Assembly: GCF_025420585.1 (NCBI RefSeq)
Contig: NZ_JAOEGB010000001.1
Location: 248,001-312,000, forward strand
DNA: 64,000 bases
From: Planotetraspora sp. A-T 1434
GTDB lineage: Bacteria > Actinomycetota > Actinomycetes > Streptosporangiales > Streptosporangiaceae
Direction of reading: 5' to 3'
Both the position numbers and the translations under genes were made by a program. Position 1 is the first letter of the stretch. Each line of letters begins with the position of its first letter. Below are positions 17,615-26,000 of the stretch, one piece after another. The notes below the pieces were generated by a model. It worked only from the letters and a program-made list of their open reading frames with translations. It was not told the origin of the DNA and made no database searches.

Positions 17615-17806
17615 TAGGACCGAAGATCGGGGCGTACGAACCGGGGCAAGCGGGTCTTTCCCCGGGTATCGTTATGCCGCTTGACGCCACACGCTGCACG
17701 CGCGTGTAATTACAGACGTGTTGTTACGGCTCCCCGAGGGTGGGTACAGGGGAGACGTTTTATGGGGGGCTCCATTGTGGGCGGGCGAGCGACAGGGAGG
17801 TGTGCA

Positions 17807-18064
17807 ATGACCGAGCTGGTCATGGCACAGGCGCTCGATGGTGAAGATCTTGGTTGGCAAGAGCGGGCATTGTGCGCTCAAACCGACCCGGAGGCGTTCT
17901 TTCCTGAGAAGGGCGGCTCCACCAGAGAAGCCAAGAAGGTGTGCCGTTCGTGTGAAGTGCGGGCGGAGTGTCTTGAGTACGCGCTCGAACATGATGAGCG
18001 GTTCGGCATCTGGGGTGGGCTGTCGGAACGGGAACGGCGCAGGATCAAGCGTCAGGCGGTTTGA
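17807..18064 (+). CDS. whiB: WhiB-family iron-sulfur transcriptional regulator
   Basis: 85 residues from ATG 17807, preceded by GGGAGG. It has the four-cysteine pattern of WhiB proteins (ALCAQTDPEAFFPEKGGST, then VCRSCEVRAECLEYAL), which holds a 4Fe-4S cluster, the G-I-W-G-G turn (FGIWGGLSERERRR) and a basic C-terminal tail for DNA contact. The sequence matches the Streptomyces WhiB / mycobacterial WhiB2 (WhmD) subgroup rather than WhiB1, 3 or 7. Those proteins act with BldM or the principal sigma factor in sporulation septation and cell division. Position upstream of the GT2-DUF5719-DUF3499-manB block is conserved in actinobacteria. A large hairpin at its 3' end suggests it is transcribed alone. 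Confidence 0.95.
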   Translation: MTELVMAQALDGEDLGWQERALCAQTDPEAFFPEKGGSTREAKKVCRSCEVRAECLEYALEHDERFGIWGGLSERERRRIKRQAV

Positions 18065-18110
18065 GACCACGGGCGAGGGCCACGCGGAGGTCGCGTGGCC
18101 CCGCCTGACG
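18050..18110 (+). terminator. Nested hairpin terminator at the whiB 3' end
   Basis: Inner arms GGCCACGCG (18078-18086) and CGCGTGGCC (18092-18100) pair perfectly over a 5-base loop. Outer arms CGTCAGGC (18050-18057) and GCCTGACG (18103-18110) also pair perfectly, the left arm being the last whiB codons. A short T-containing run (GGTTTCC) follows. This is the typical form of an intrinsic terminator in high-GC genomes. Confidence 0.75.
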
Positions 18111-18160
18111 GTTTCCGCTCGTGGGAGTCCACCAGCCGTGGCGGCGTTCGACCGGCATCG

Positions 18161-18215
18161 ACCGGCTCTGAACGGCATTGATCGGCTCTGAACGGCATTG
18201 ATCGGCACTGATCGG
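18161..18215 (+). repeat. 20-bp tandem repeat between whiB and the GT2 gene
   Basis: ATCGGCTCTGAACGGCATTG is present twice back to back (18161-18180 with one mismatch, 18181-18200), with a partial third copy (ATCGGCACTGATCGG). It fills part of the 255-bp leader of the glycosyltransferase gene; no other element was recognised there. Confidence 0.8.
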
Positions 18216-18319
18216 GTCGAGGGCCCATGCCCTAACGGTTTGGCGCGGGTGTGATCGAGTGAGCCGGGCTTGCCGTATCGTGGTCCGCGCTCAGCCGTAC
18301 GACCCCCCTAGGACTCGAC

Positions 18320-21175
18320 TTGCACTCGGTCACCGCGATCGTCGTCGCCCATGACGGCGCCCGCTGGCTCAAGGAGACGCTGACGGCGGTTCTGCGTCAG
18401 ACCCGTCCGCTTGACCGTGTCGTCGGTGTCGACAACGGCAGCCGCGACGGCAGCGGACAGCTGCTGACCGAGGCGTTCGGCCCCAGCAACGTGCTCAGCA
18501 TGTCGAGGTCCACCGGGTTCGGCGAGGCCGTACACGAGGTGCTTCGGCGGCTGCCCCGCGCGCAGGTCCAGGAGCCGGGCAACGAGTGGATCTGGCTGCT
18601 CCACGACGACTGCGCTCCCGACACGCAGGCGCTGCAGGCGTTGTTGTGGGCGGCCGACCAGGACCCGAAGGCCGCGATCCTCGGCCCGAAGCTGCGCGAC
18701 TGGCTAGACCGGCGCGTGCTGCTGGAGATGGGCGTGACCGTCAGCAGGTCGGGCCGGCGGGACACGGGCCTCGAACCGAGAGAGTACGACCAGGGCCAGC
18801 ACGACGAAATCCGTGACGTCCTGTCGGTCTCGACCGCGGGCATGCTGATCCGCCGCGAGGTCTGGGAAGCGCTGTCGGGCCTGGACCCGGAGCTGCCGCT
18901 GTTCCGCGACGACCTCGACCTGTGCTGGCGGGCCCGCGCGGCCGGGCACCGGGTCCTCAACGTGCCCGACGCGGTGGCCTGGCACGCCGAGGCGTCGGCC
19001 CGCCGGCGGAGGCGGATCTCCGCGAGCAACGAGCATCCCCGCAGGCTGGACCGGCACAACGGGCTGCTCGTCATCATGGCGAACCTGCCGTTCTGGGCGC
19101 TGCTGCGCTCGATCGCCCGCAACATCTCCGGCTCGCTGGTCAGGACCGTGCTGTTCCTCCTGGCCAAGCAGCCCGCGAACGCCCTCGACGAGGTCGCCGC
19201 TCTCAGCTCGATCCTCGTCCATCCACGCCGCCTGCGGCGCTTCCGCAAGGCGCGCAAGCAGGACAGGAAACAGGGGTACGCCGCGGTCGAGCGCCTGCTC
19301 ACCCCGCCCGGAGCGGCGTTCCGGCGGCTGGCCGACATGGTGCAGAGCTTCGTCGCCGGGGAGGGGCCCGTCGATTCGGCGGGCCGCCACCACGCCGCGA
19401 CGGGGGAGCCCTCCCAGGAGGACGGCGACGAGCTGCTCACCGACTCCGGCGGGTTCCAATGGGTGTTCGGCAACCCCGGCGTCGCGCTGTGCCTCATCCT
19501 CGTCGCCATCACCGTGGCGGCGGAGCGGTCGCTGCTGTTCGGCGGCCTGCTCGGGGGCGGCGCGCTGGTGCCGGTCACCGGAGGGGCGTCCGACCTCTGG
19601 CGGCTCTACACCGAGAACCACCACACCGCCGGGCTGGGCTCGGACACGTGGGCCCCGCCGTACGTCGCGGTGCTGGCGGCCCTGTCCACGGTCTTCTTCG
19701 GCAAGACCTGGCTCGCCGTCTCGGTGCTGCTGCTCGGGTGCGTGCCGCTCGCCGGCCTATCGGCTTACGCGGCGACCAAGACGATGATCGCCTATACCCC
19801 GGCGCGGGTCTGGCTGGCCGCCACCTACGCGCTGCTGCCGGTCGCGACGGGGGTAATCGCGAGCGGCCGCCTCGGGACGGCGATCGTCTTCGTCCTTCTC
19901 CCCGTCTACGCGGCCCTCGCCACGAGGGTCGTCGCGGGATCACGCCGCGCCGCCTGGGGGTTCGGCCTGCTCCTCGCGGTCGGTACGGCTTTCGCCCCGC
20001 TGGTCTACGTGCTCGTGGCCATCCTGGGCGGGCTCGCGGCGGTGTCGTTCGGCGGCGTACGGCGGGGCGTGGGCCTGTCGCTCGCCATCGGCCTCGGAAC
20101 CCCGCTGGTCCTGCTGTTCCCCTGGCTGATCGAGATCGTGCGGGACCCGGGCCGCATCGTGCTGGAGGCGGGTCTGCGCGACGCCGCGCTGGCCGACCCG
20201 AGGCTCGGGGCCGATTCGCTCCTGATGCTGAGCCCCGGCGGCCCTGGTGTGCCGCCGGTATGGGTGACCGCCGGCCTGGTCGCCGTCGCGCTGGCCGCGC
20301 TGCTGCTGCGCCGTCACCAGATGGTCGTGGCGATCGGGTGGGGAGCCATGCTCTTCGGTGTGCTGGTCGCCACCGTGGTCAGCCGCCTGAGCGTGGGCGA
20401 CGTCCCCGCGTGGCCCGGCGTGCCGCTGGCGTTGGCCGCGACCGGCCTGCTCGTGGCGGCCGCGCATCCGGCCCACCGCATCGCGGAGTTCCGCGCCGCC
20501 GGAGGACTTCGCCGCGCGGGCGCCCTCCTGATCGTCGTGGTCGCCTTCGCGACGCCGCTGGCGGCGGCGTCGATGTGGATCAAATCGGGCGCGGAGGACC
20601 CGCTGCGGCGCGGCGTGCGCGACCCGATGCCCGTGCTGGCCGCGGTCGGATCCGCCAAGGGGCAGAGCACGCTCCTGATGCGTCCCAAGGAGGGCCGCCT
20701 CACCTACACCCTCCTGAGCGGCGGGGCGCCACTCATCGGCGAGTCGGACCTGAAGCCTGCGGAGAGCGCGCGCCTGGGGCTGGAGAGCGCTGTGGCCGGG
20801 CTCGCCTCCGGCCGGGGCGGCACGTATGCCGCGACGCTGGCGTCCTACGGCGTCCAGTTCGTCACCGTGCCCGGACCCGTCGACCCCGCGTTGCAGCGGG
20901 CACTCGACTCCGATCCCGCTCTCGTGCGGGTCAGCCTGTCGGAGACCACCGGGCTGTGGCGGATGGCCACCCCCGCGCCCGTCCCCCCGCCACCGGCGGG
21001 TGCGGACTCCCGGCACAGGATCTGGCTGTGGGCCCAGGCGGCCCTCGTCGGCCTCGTGCTGATCCTGGCCTCTCCGGGGGCCCGTACGGATGATCTGGAC
21101 GAGCAGTACGCCGACGCCCCGGCGGAGGAGCCCCGGGGGCGCCGCCGGGCTCGGGAAGACCGGGTGCCGGCGTGA
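18320..21175 (+). CDS. Family 2 glycosyltransferase with large C-terminal membrane region
   Basis: 951 residues from a TTG at 18320 with AGGA upstream. The N-terminal 250 residues are a GT-A domain: VTAIVVAHDGARWLKETLTAV, the VDNGSRDGS nucleotide loop, LHDDCAP (metal-binding DxD type), and DLDLCWRARAAGHRVLNVPD as acceptor-side motif. After residue 390 come about twelve to thirteen membrane segments, several long and leucine/valine-rich, then a soluble extracytoplasmic domain (about 770-895) and a last membrane span. This fusion is conserved in actinobacteria next to whiB and DUF5719 and probably builds an envelope glycan at the membrane; donor and acceptor are unknown. Its stop overlaps the next start by 4 bp (GTGA), so the two are translationally coupled. 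Confidence 0.85.
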   Translation: MHSVTAIVVAHDGARWLKETLTAVLRQTRPLDRVVGVDNGSRDGSGQLLTEAFGPSNVLSMSRSTGFGEAVHEVLRRLPRAQVQEPGNEWIWLLHDDCAPDTQALQALLWAADQDPKAAILGPKLRDWLDRRVLLEMGVTVSRSGRRDTGLEPREYDQGQHDEIRDVLSVSTAGMLIRREVWEALSGLDPELPLFRDDLDLCWRARAAGHRVLNVPDAVAWHAEASARRRRRISASNEHPRRLDRHNGLLVIMANLPFWALLRSIARNISGSLVRTVLFLLAKQPANALDEVAALSSILVHPRRLRRFRKARKQDRKQGYAAVERLLTPPGAAFRRLADMVQSFVAGEGPVDSAGRHHAATGEPSQEDGDELLTDSGGFQWVFGNPGVALCLILVAITVAAERSLLFGGLLGGGALVPVTGGASDLWRLYTENHHTAGLGSDTWAPPYVAVLAALSTVFFGKTWLAVSVLLLGCVPLAGLSAYAATKTMIAYTPARVWLAATYALLPVATGVIASGRLGTAIVFVLLPVYAALATRVVAGSRRAAWGFGLLLAVGTAFAPLVYVLVAILGGLAAVSFGGVRRGVGLSLAIGLGTPLVLLFPWLIEIVRDPGRIVLEAGLRDAALADPRLGADSLLMLSPGGPGVPPVWVTAGLVAVALAALLLRRHQMVVAIGWGAMLFGVLVATVVSRLSVGDVPAWPGVPLALAATGLLVAAAHPAHRIAEFRAAGGLRRAGALLIVVVAFATPLAAASMWIKSGAEDPLRRGVRDPMPVLAAVGSAKGQSTLLMRPKEGRLTYTLLSGGAPLIGESDLKPAESARLGLESAVAGLASGRGGTYAATLASYGVQFVTVPGPVDPALQRALDSDPALVRVSLSETTGLWRMATPAPVPPPPAGADSRHRIWLWAQAALVGLVLILASPGARTDDLDEQYADAPAEEPRGRRRAREDRVPA

Positions 21176-22731
21176 AGGGCCTGATCGAGAACCGCTTCGG
21201 CCTGCTCGCCCTCGTCCTGGTGGCGCTCGCCGCGCTGTACGGCGTGGCCTACGCCAGCCGTCCCGCCCCGGTGGTTCACAAGCCGCCCCAGGCTGTGCGG
21301 GCTCCCGTCGGATCTGTCACGACCGTGTGCCCGGCCCCCGGCGGCGGCCGGGTGAGCGTGGTCACCCCGCCCGGCGCCCAAACGCCCGGCGCCGCCACCG
21401 TCGCCGAGATCCAGCCCCCCACGGCCAAGCCGGAGGCGCAACCCACCGCCAAGCCGGAGGCGCAGCCCACCGGCAAGCCGGACGGGAAGAAGGATGACAA
21501 GTCCGGGAAGGCCGGCGGTTCCGAGGTCCAGTCCGACGGGACCACGGGCAAGCCGGTGGCCACGGTCCGGCAGCCGGGGGTCCTGTGGCAGCAGGAGATC
21601 ACTCCTGGGAGCGAACCGCTCGCCATCGCCGCGACCGGTTCGATGGCCGCGGGACTGGAGACCGCGCAGACGGCCAGGGAGAAGTCGGGCAGCCAGCGCG
21701 GACTGGCCGCCGTGCGCTGTGTCGAGCCGGGGGCGAACGCCTGGTTCGTCGGCCCGGGGCCGGCCGCGGCCGATGTGACGCTCTACGTCACGAACGTCGA
21801 CGCGGCTCCCGCCGACGTCGAGATCATGATCTACTCCGGTGAGGGGCCTGTGCTCAGCGACCGTGGGAACGGCCTGGTCCTCCAGCCCGGCCAGCACCGC
21901 GCGGTCAAGCTCCGCGACCTCGCCCCGTCCCCGCTGGTCATGGCGGTGGAGGTCAGCACCGCAAGCGGCCGGGTGGCCGCCGCGGTGAAGGCGGTGCTCG
22001 GCGAGGGCAAGGGCGTCGACTGGCTGCCCATCGCCGCTGAGCCGTCCACCAGGGTGGTCGTGCCGGGCATTCCCGGTACGGCCGGGCTCCGTGAGCTCTA
22101 CGTCACCGCCCCCGGCGAGCAGGACACCGTGGTCCAGGTGAAGGCCGTGCTCAAGGACGGGTCGTACGCGCTGAAGAACAAGGAGTCCGTCGACGTCCCG
22201 GCCGGGTCGACGGCGACGCTCGACATGTCCACCGGCATCGGGGGTCAGCCCGCCGCCCTCGTGCTGTCCTCAGACGTGCCGATCGTGGCGGGCTTGAAGA
22301 TCACGGGCACTGGCACGAGCCAGGACGTCGCGTTCACCGCCGGAGCGCCGTCCATCGACCTCGGCAGCGTCGTGGCGGACGCCCGCGCGTCCCGTAAGCA
22401 GACCTCCGGTCTCGTGCTGTCGGCGCCCTTCGCGGCGGCCACGGTCAAGATCCAGTTCCTGCCCAAGGAGGGGCCGGTCCCCGCGCCGTTCGACGTCCAG
22501 ATCCCCGCCGCGCGGACCAAGGAGATCACGTTGAAGGCGCCGCCGGGCAGCAAGGCCGGATTCAGCGTCGCGGTCCAGCCCCAGCCCGGGTCCGGCCCCG
22601 TCTACGGCGGGCGGGTCCTCACCGAGGCGACCCCCCAGGGGCTGTTCATCACCACGCAGCCTCTCGCCCTGGCGCGCACCTGGGCCCTCGTCCCTCCCAC
22701 CAAGGACTCTCCCAGCGCCGTACTCCCCTGA
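21172..22731 (+). CDS. DUF5719 family envelope protein
   Basis: 519 residues from GTG 21172, overlapping the glycosyltransferase stop. One N-terminal membrane span (FGLLALVLVALAALYGVAYA) followed by extracytoplasmic sequence indicates a type II membrane or secreted protein. Residues 80-120 are a disordered Pro/Lys-rich spacer with a 24-bp DNA repeat (TAKPEAQP twice). The rest is beta-rich with Ala/Val/Gly strands (DVTLYVTNVDAAPADVEIMIY, LYVTAPGEQDTVVQVKAVL). This is the DUF5719 pattern; the protein is consistently paired with the preceding GT2 in actinobacteria, suggesting a joint role in wall glycan assembly. Array E begins 27 bp after the stop. Confidence 0.85.
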   Translation: MKGLIENRFGLLALVLVALAALYGVAYASRPAPVVHKPPQAVRAPVGSVTTVCPAPGGGRVSVVTPPGAQTPGAATVAEIQPPTAKPEAQPTAKPEAQPTGKPDGKKDDKSGKAGGSEVQSDGTTGKPVATVRQPGVLWQQEITPGSEPLAIAATGSMAAGLETAQTAREKSGSQRGLAAVRCVEPGANAWFVGPGPAAADVTLYVTNVDAAPADVEIMIYSGEGPVLSDRGNGLVLQPGQHRAVKLRDLAPSPLVMAVEVSTASGRVAAAVKAVLGEGKGVDWLPIAAEPSTRVVVPGIPGTAGLRELYVTAPGEQDTVVQVKAVLKDGSYALKNKESVDVPAGSTATLDMSTGIGGQPAALVLSSDVPIVAGLKITGTGTSQDVAFTAGAPSIDLGSVVADARASRKQTSGLVLSAPFAAATVKIQFLPKEGPVPAPFDVQIPAARTKEITLKAPPGSKAGFSVAVQPQPGSGPVYGGRVLTEATPQGLFITTQPLALARTWALVPPTKDSPSAVLP

Positions 22732-22742
22732 AGGCCGTCGTC

Positions 22743-23034
22743 CCAGCCACCCCACCGCGTGATCATGCACATGTTCCCGCACGCACCGTTCTGCCTGGCG
22801 CATTGCGCATCGTGATCATGCACATGCTCCCGGATGCGCTGTTCTACCTGGTGCCTTGGGTAGCGTGATCATGCGTGACAAGGGTGCGCCGCACGGACAC
22901 AGATTTGCATGGTCACAAAGCGTGTCGTCCCTGGTCGGGCCGCGTGCGGCGGAATCCATGCATGATCACGATCGGGGAGGCCGCACGTCCCCGAGCTTCC
23001 CGGGAAACCCTGCATGATCACGGCGAGGGTGGCC
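22743..23034. repeat. Repeat array E: mirrored, three reverse plus three forward units
   Basis: Reverse units (GTGATCATGCA or GTGATCATGCG) lie at 22759, 22812 and 22865, exactly 53 bp apart. Forward units lie at 22906 (TGCATGGTCAC, one mismatch), 22969 and 23011. The two halves face each other head to head with 30 bp between them. On the outer left side the minus strand reads GCGGTGGGGTGGCTGGG after the last unit, and on the outer right GGCGAGGGTGGCC follows. The array occupies the 354-bp gap between two convergent genes; nothing else was found there. Confidence 0.9.
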
Positions 23035-23085
23035 AGGCTTCCTAGGGTGGCCAGGCCGGCTTTCTACGGTGGCCTGGACGGCTCT

Positions 23086-23559
23086 CTAGTGGCGGTCGTC
23101 GTATCCGGGGTCGATCGTCTCGGGGGTGAGGCCGAGAAGGCTGGCGACCTGCTCGACGACGACGTCGAAGACGAGCGTGCCGAGCTGGTCGCGGTCGCGT
23201 GCTCTGGCCTCGAGCGGCCTCCGGTAGATGACGATGGCCGCGGGGTCGTCTCCGGCGGCGGAGTCCGCCCGGCCGAACGGAATCGGGTCGGACGCCAGCC
23301 GCGCCGGGCCATCGATCAGCTCGCTCGCCGGGGGAACCTCCTCGACGGCGAACTCGACGGTCGCGAGCTGCGTGCCCCAGCGGGGCTTCAGCCGGTCCAC
23401 GGCGTCGAGCACCAGGTCGTCGAAGCGCTCCCCACGGGACTTGGCGATCGGCACGTGTGAGGGCGCGAGGGGCCCACGCATGCCGCGGCCGTGCCGGTCA
23501 CGCCGGCGCACGCGCCGTTTCGGGGCCGGCCTTTCGCCGGGCTCGCTCCGCTCGCTCAC
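23086..23559 (-). CDS. Metallopeptidase-family (Zincin_1-like) protein without HExxH
   Basis: 157 residues. The body GPLAPSHVPIAKSRGERFDDLVLDAVDRL, VEFAVEEVP and AIVIYRRPLEARARDRDQLG matches the small actinobacterial 'metallopeptidase family' (Zincin_1, old DUF1025) encoded between DUF5719 and DUF3499. In that family the helix before the C-terminus carries HExxH. Here the corresponding helix reads VFDVVVEQVASLLGLTPETIDP, with no histidine pair, so zinc-protease activity is doubtful. The basic N-terminus (KRRVRRRDRHGRG) is poorly conserved. It is convergent with DUF5719 across repeat array E and divergent from DUF3499. Confidence 0.75.
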   Translation of the reverse strand: MSERSEPGERPAPKRRVRRRDRHGRGMRGPLAPSHVPIAKSRGERFDDLVLDAVDRLKPRWGTQLATVEFAVEEVPPASELIDGPARLASDPIPFGRADSAAGDDPAAIVIYRRPLEARARDRDQLGTLVFDVVVEQVASLLGLTPETIDPGYDDRH

Positions 23560-23966
23560 GGAGCCAGCTTAGAGCGCCGCACGCGACCGCGGCGGAGCCG
23601 TACGGCGGTGGCCGCTTTGCAGGTGATCTTGGCTTAGCTTGGAAGATCGCAGAGTTTCGCCTCGAAGCCTGGATCCACCGGTTTCTCCTCAGTCCGTCAC
23701 CAGGCAAGGACGCCGGGAGAGCGCGGGTCTATGCCATCGGCCGGACGCTCTCGGCCGACGCCCCCGTCATCGGAGGCTGTCCCGTTATCTCATGCCGGCT
23801 GTTCCGGAAGTCGCCGTAGTGTCGCGATACGGGACTGACTCGGGGGGACTGACCGAGTTGTCCGGCAATCTCCTGCCGACTTCGGAACTTGCTGGATTGT
23901 GGCGACACGCTCGATAAGAGCGGCGGGGTGGTGGCAATGTGAACGCGGACCGGATACGGTCCCTCC
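23560..23966. other. Divergent intergenic region, 407 bp
   Basis: The space between the leftward metallopeptidase-like gene and rightward DUF3499 is less GC-rich than its surroundings (for example TTGGCTTAGCTTGGAAGATCG at 23629-23649) and presumably holds both promoters. A 41-codon frame at 23792-23917 (MPAVPEVAVVSRYGTDSGGL at its start) is open but has weak third-position GC bias and no clear ribosome-binding site; it is not called as a gene. Confidence 0.4.
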
Positions 23967-24332
23967 GTGAGCCCCGTCCGCAGCTGTTCCCGTACCGCCT
24001 GCAGGCAGCCTGCCGTCTTCACACTCACGTATGTCTACGCCGACTCGACCGCCGTTCTCGGCCCCCTGGCGACGTACGTCGAACCACACTGTTACGACCT
24101 GTGCGCGGAGCACGCGGAACGGCTCACGGCCCCTCGCGGGTGGGAGGTCGTGCGGCTCCCGTCTGAGGCCGGATCGCCCAGCGGAGACGATCTGGAGGCG
24201 CTCGCCAACGCGGTCCGCGAGGCCGCCCGTCCCGCGCCCAGCGCGGGCGAGCCCATCGGCCAGGCGGTCGAGGTCGGTCGCCGCGGCCATCTCCGGGTCC
24301 TCAAGTCGGCCCAGCCCAACAGGGAGCGTTGA
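23967..24332 (+). CDS. DUF3499 family protein
   Basis: 121 residues from GTG 23967. It shows the DUF3499 pattern: an N-terminal CSRTACRQPAVFTLTYVYADSTAVLGPL, a PHCYDLCAEHAERL segment, and GWEVVRL. The cysteines and histidines (CSRTAC, HCYDLC, H) look like a zinc-binding treble-clef-like site. The family is actinobacteria-specific, of unknown function, and is always found just upstream of phosphomannomutase. The stop codon overlaps the first unit of a 13-bp tandem repeat that fills the gap to manB. Confidence 0.9.
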   Translation: MSPVRSCSRTACRQPAVFTLTYVYADSTAVLGPLATYVEPHCYDLCAEHAERLTAPRGWEVVRLPSEAGSPSGDDLEALANAVREAARPAPSAGEPIGQAVEVGRRGHLRVLKSAQPNRER

Positions 24333-24379
24333 GATCGCGCGTTGAGATCGCGCGTTGAGATCGCGCGTTGAGATCGCGC
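24328..24379 (+). repeat. Four perfect 13-bp tandem repeats
   Basis: GTTGAGATCGCGC is repeated four times without mismatch at 24328, 24341, 24354 and 24367. The first unit contains the DUF3499 stop codon. As 13 is not a multiple of three, the TGA appears in every frame as the array runs on. It lies 81 bp upstream of the manB start. Confidence 0.95.
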
Positions 24380-24459
24380 ACAGCGTTGGCTCGGTCGTCG
24401 TCGAGGCTGTCGGGCGCTATAGGCTCAGGTCCGTAGACAGACGACTGTTAGGGGCAGCG

Positions 24460-25821
24460 GTGGCCGACCTCACGAAGATCTTCAAAGCGTACGACGTGCG
24501 CGGCGTGGTGCCGGACGAGCTCGACGAGAACATCGCCCAAGCCGTCGGGGCGGCCTTCGTCGAGGTGACGGGCGCCGATTCGGTGGTCATAGCCCATGAC
24601 ATGCGCACCTCCTCCGGACCTCTGGCGGCCGCCTTCGCGCGCGGGGCGACCTCGCGCGGCGCCGACGTGGTGAGCGCCGGCCTCGGTTCGACCGACCTTC
24701 TCTACTACGCCAGCGGCAGCCTCGGCCTGCCCGGTGTCATGTTCACGGCCAGCCACAACCCCGCGCAGTACAACGGCATGAAGATGTGCCGCGCCGGTGC
24801 GGTCCCCGTGGGCACCGACACGGGCCTAACCGAGATCCGCGACCGCGCCTCCCAGCTTCTCGACGGCGCCGGGGAGGACACCGGCGTGGCGGACAAGGGC
24901 ACGGTGACGGAGCAGAACCTGCTGAAGGGGTACGCCGAGCATCTGAAGACGCTGGTCGACCTTTCCGGCATCCGGCCGCTCAAGGTCGTCGTGGACGCTG
25001 GAAACGGCATGGGCGGCTACACCGTCCCCGAGGTGTTCCAGGGCCTGCCGATCGAGCTGACCCCGCTCTACTTCGAGCTCGACGGCGGCTTTCCCAACCA
25101 CGAGGCGAACCCGATCGAGCCGGAGAACCTGCGCGACCTGCAGAAGGCCGTCGTCGACCAGGGCGCGGACATCGGCATCGCGTTCGACGGAGACGCCGAC
25201 CGCTGCTGGGTGATCGACGAGCGTGGCGAGTCGGTCTCCCCGTCCACGATCACCGCGCTGGTCGCGGTGCGGGAACTGGCCAAGCACCCGGGCGCGACGA
25301 TCATCCACAACCTGATCACGTCGAAGGGTGTGCCCGAGATCGTCCGGGAGCACGGCGGCGTGCCGGTCCGCACCCGCGTGGGTCACTCGTACATCAAGGC
25401 CGAGATGGCCCGCACGGGCGCCGTCTTCGGGGGCGAGCACTCGGCTCACTACTACTTCCGCGACTTCTGGTTCGCCGACTCGGGCATGCTGGCGGCCCTG
25501 CACGTCCTCGCCGCGCTCGGCGAGCAGGACCGGCCGCTGTCGGAGGTCCTGTCGCGGTACACCCGGTACGCCGCGTCCGGGGAGATCAACAGCAGGGTGA
25601 GCGACCAGACCGCCGCCCTGGAGCGCGTCCGGGACGCCTTCGCGGCCCGCGAGGGTGTTACCTTCGACGAGCTTGACGGCCTCACCGTGAGCGGTCTGGA
25701 CTGGTGGTTCAACCTCCGCCCGTCCAACACCGAGCCGCTGCTGCGGCTCAACGCCGAGGCGGCCGACGAGCACAAGGTGGCCGCCGTGCGAGACGAAGTG
25801 CTCGCTCTCGTAAGGAGCTGA
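24460..25821 (+). CDS. manB: Phosphomannomutase/phosphoglucomutase
   Basis: 453 residues from GTG 24460, preceded by AGGGGCAG. It interconverts hexose-6-phosphate and hexose-1-phosphate, here probably mannose for GDP-mannose. All four family loops are present: the phosphoserine loop TASHNPAQYNGMK (Ser98), the metal loop FDGDADRCW, the sugar-recognition loop GGEHSAHYYF and the phosphate loop RPSNTEPLLRL near the C-terminus. Length and sequence match actinobacterial ManB. Gene order DUF3499-manB-Trm112-SIS isomerase is conserved. Trm112 follows after 5 bp, SIS overlaps that, so these three form an operon. Confidence 0.95.
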   Translation: MADLTKIFKAYDVRGVVPDELDENIAQAVGAAFVEVTGADSVVIAHDMRTSSGPLAAAFARGATSRGADVVSAGLGSTDLLYYASGSLGLPGVMFTASHNPAQYNGMKMCRAGAVPVGTDTGLTEIRDRASQLLDGAGEDTGVADKGTVTEQNLLKGYAEHLKTLVDLSGIRPLKVVVDAGNGMGGYTVPEVFQGLPIELTPLYFELDGGFPNHEANPIEPENLRDLQKAVVDQGADIGIAFDGDADRCWVIDERGESVSPSTITALVAVRELAKHPGATIIHNLITSKGVPEIVREHGGVPVRTRVGHSYIKAEMARTGAVFGGEHSAHYYFRDFWFADSGMLAALHVLAALGEQDRPLSEVLSRYTRYAASGEINSRVSDQTAALERVRDAFAAREGVTFDELDGLTVSGLDWWFNLRPSNTEPLLRLNAEAADEHKVAAVRDEVLALVRS

Positions 25822-25826
25822 CAGAG

Positions 25827-26000
25827 TTGAAGATCGACGACTGGCTGCTGGACATCCTGGCCTGCCCGGCGTGCAAGTCTCCGCTGCGTGTGGAGGCCGA
25901 CACCGACGAGCTGGCCTGCACCTCGGAGGCGTGCGGGCTGGTCTATCCGGTCCGTGACGACATTCCGGTCCTTCTCGTCGACGAGGCGCGCAGGGCATGA
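25827..26000 (+). CDS. Trm112 family small zinc protein
   Basis: 57 residues from TTG 25827, with AAGGAG nine bases upstream. LDILACPACKSPLRVEADTDEL followed by ACTSEACGLVYPVRDDIPVLL is the Trm112/UPF0434 fold, with two CxxC-like zinc ligand pairs (CPAC and C...C). In eukaryotes and archaea Trm112 activates methyltransferases; the bacterial stand-alone role is unknown. It lies 5 bp after manB and its stop overlaps the SIS start by 4 bp. Confidence 0.9.
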   Translation: MKIDDWLLDILACPACKSPLRVEADTDELACTSEACGLVYPVRDDIPVLLVDEARRA

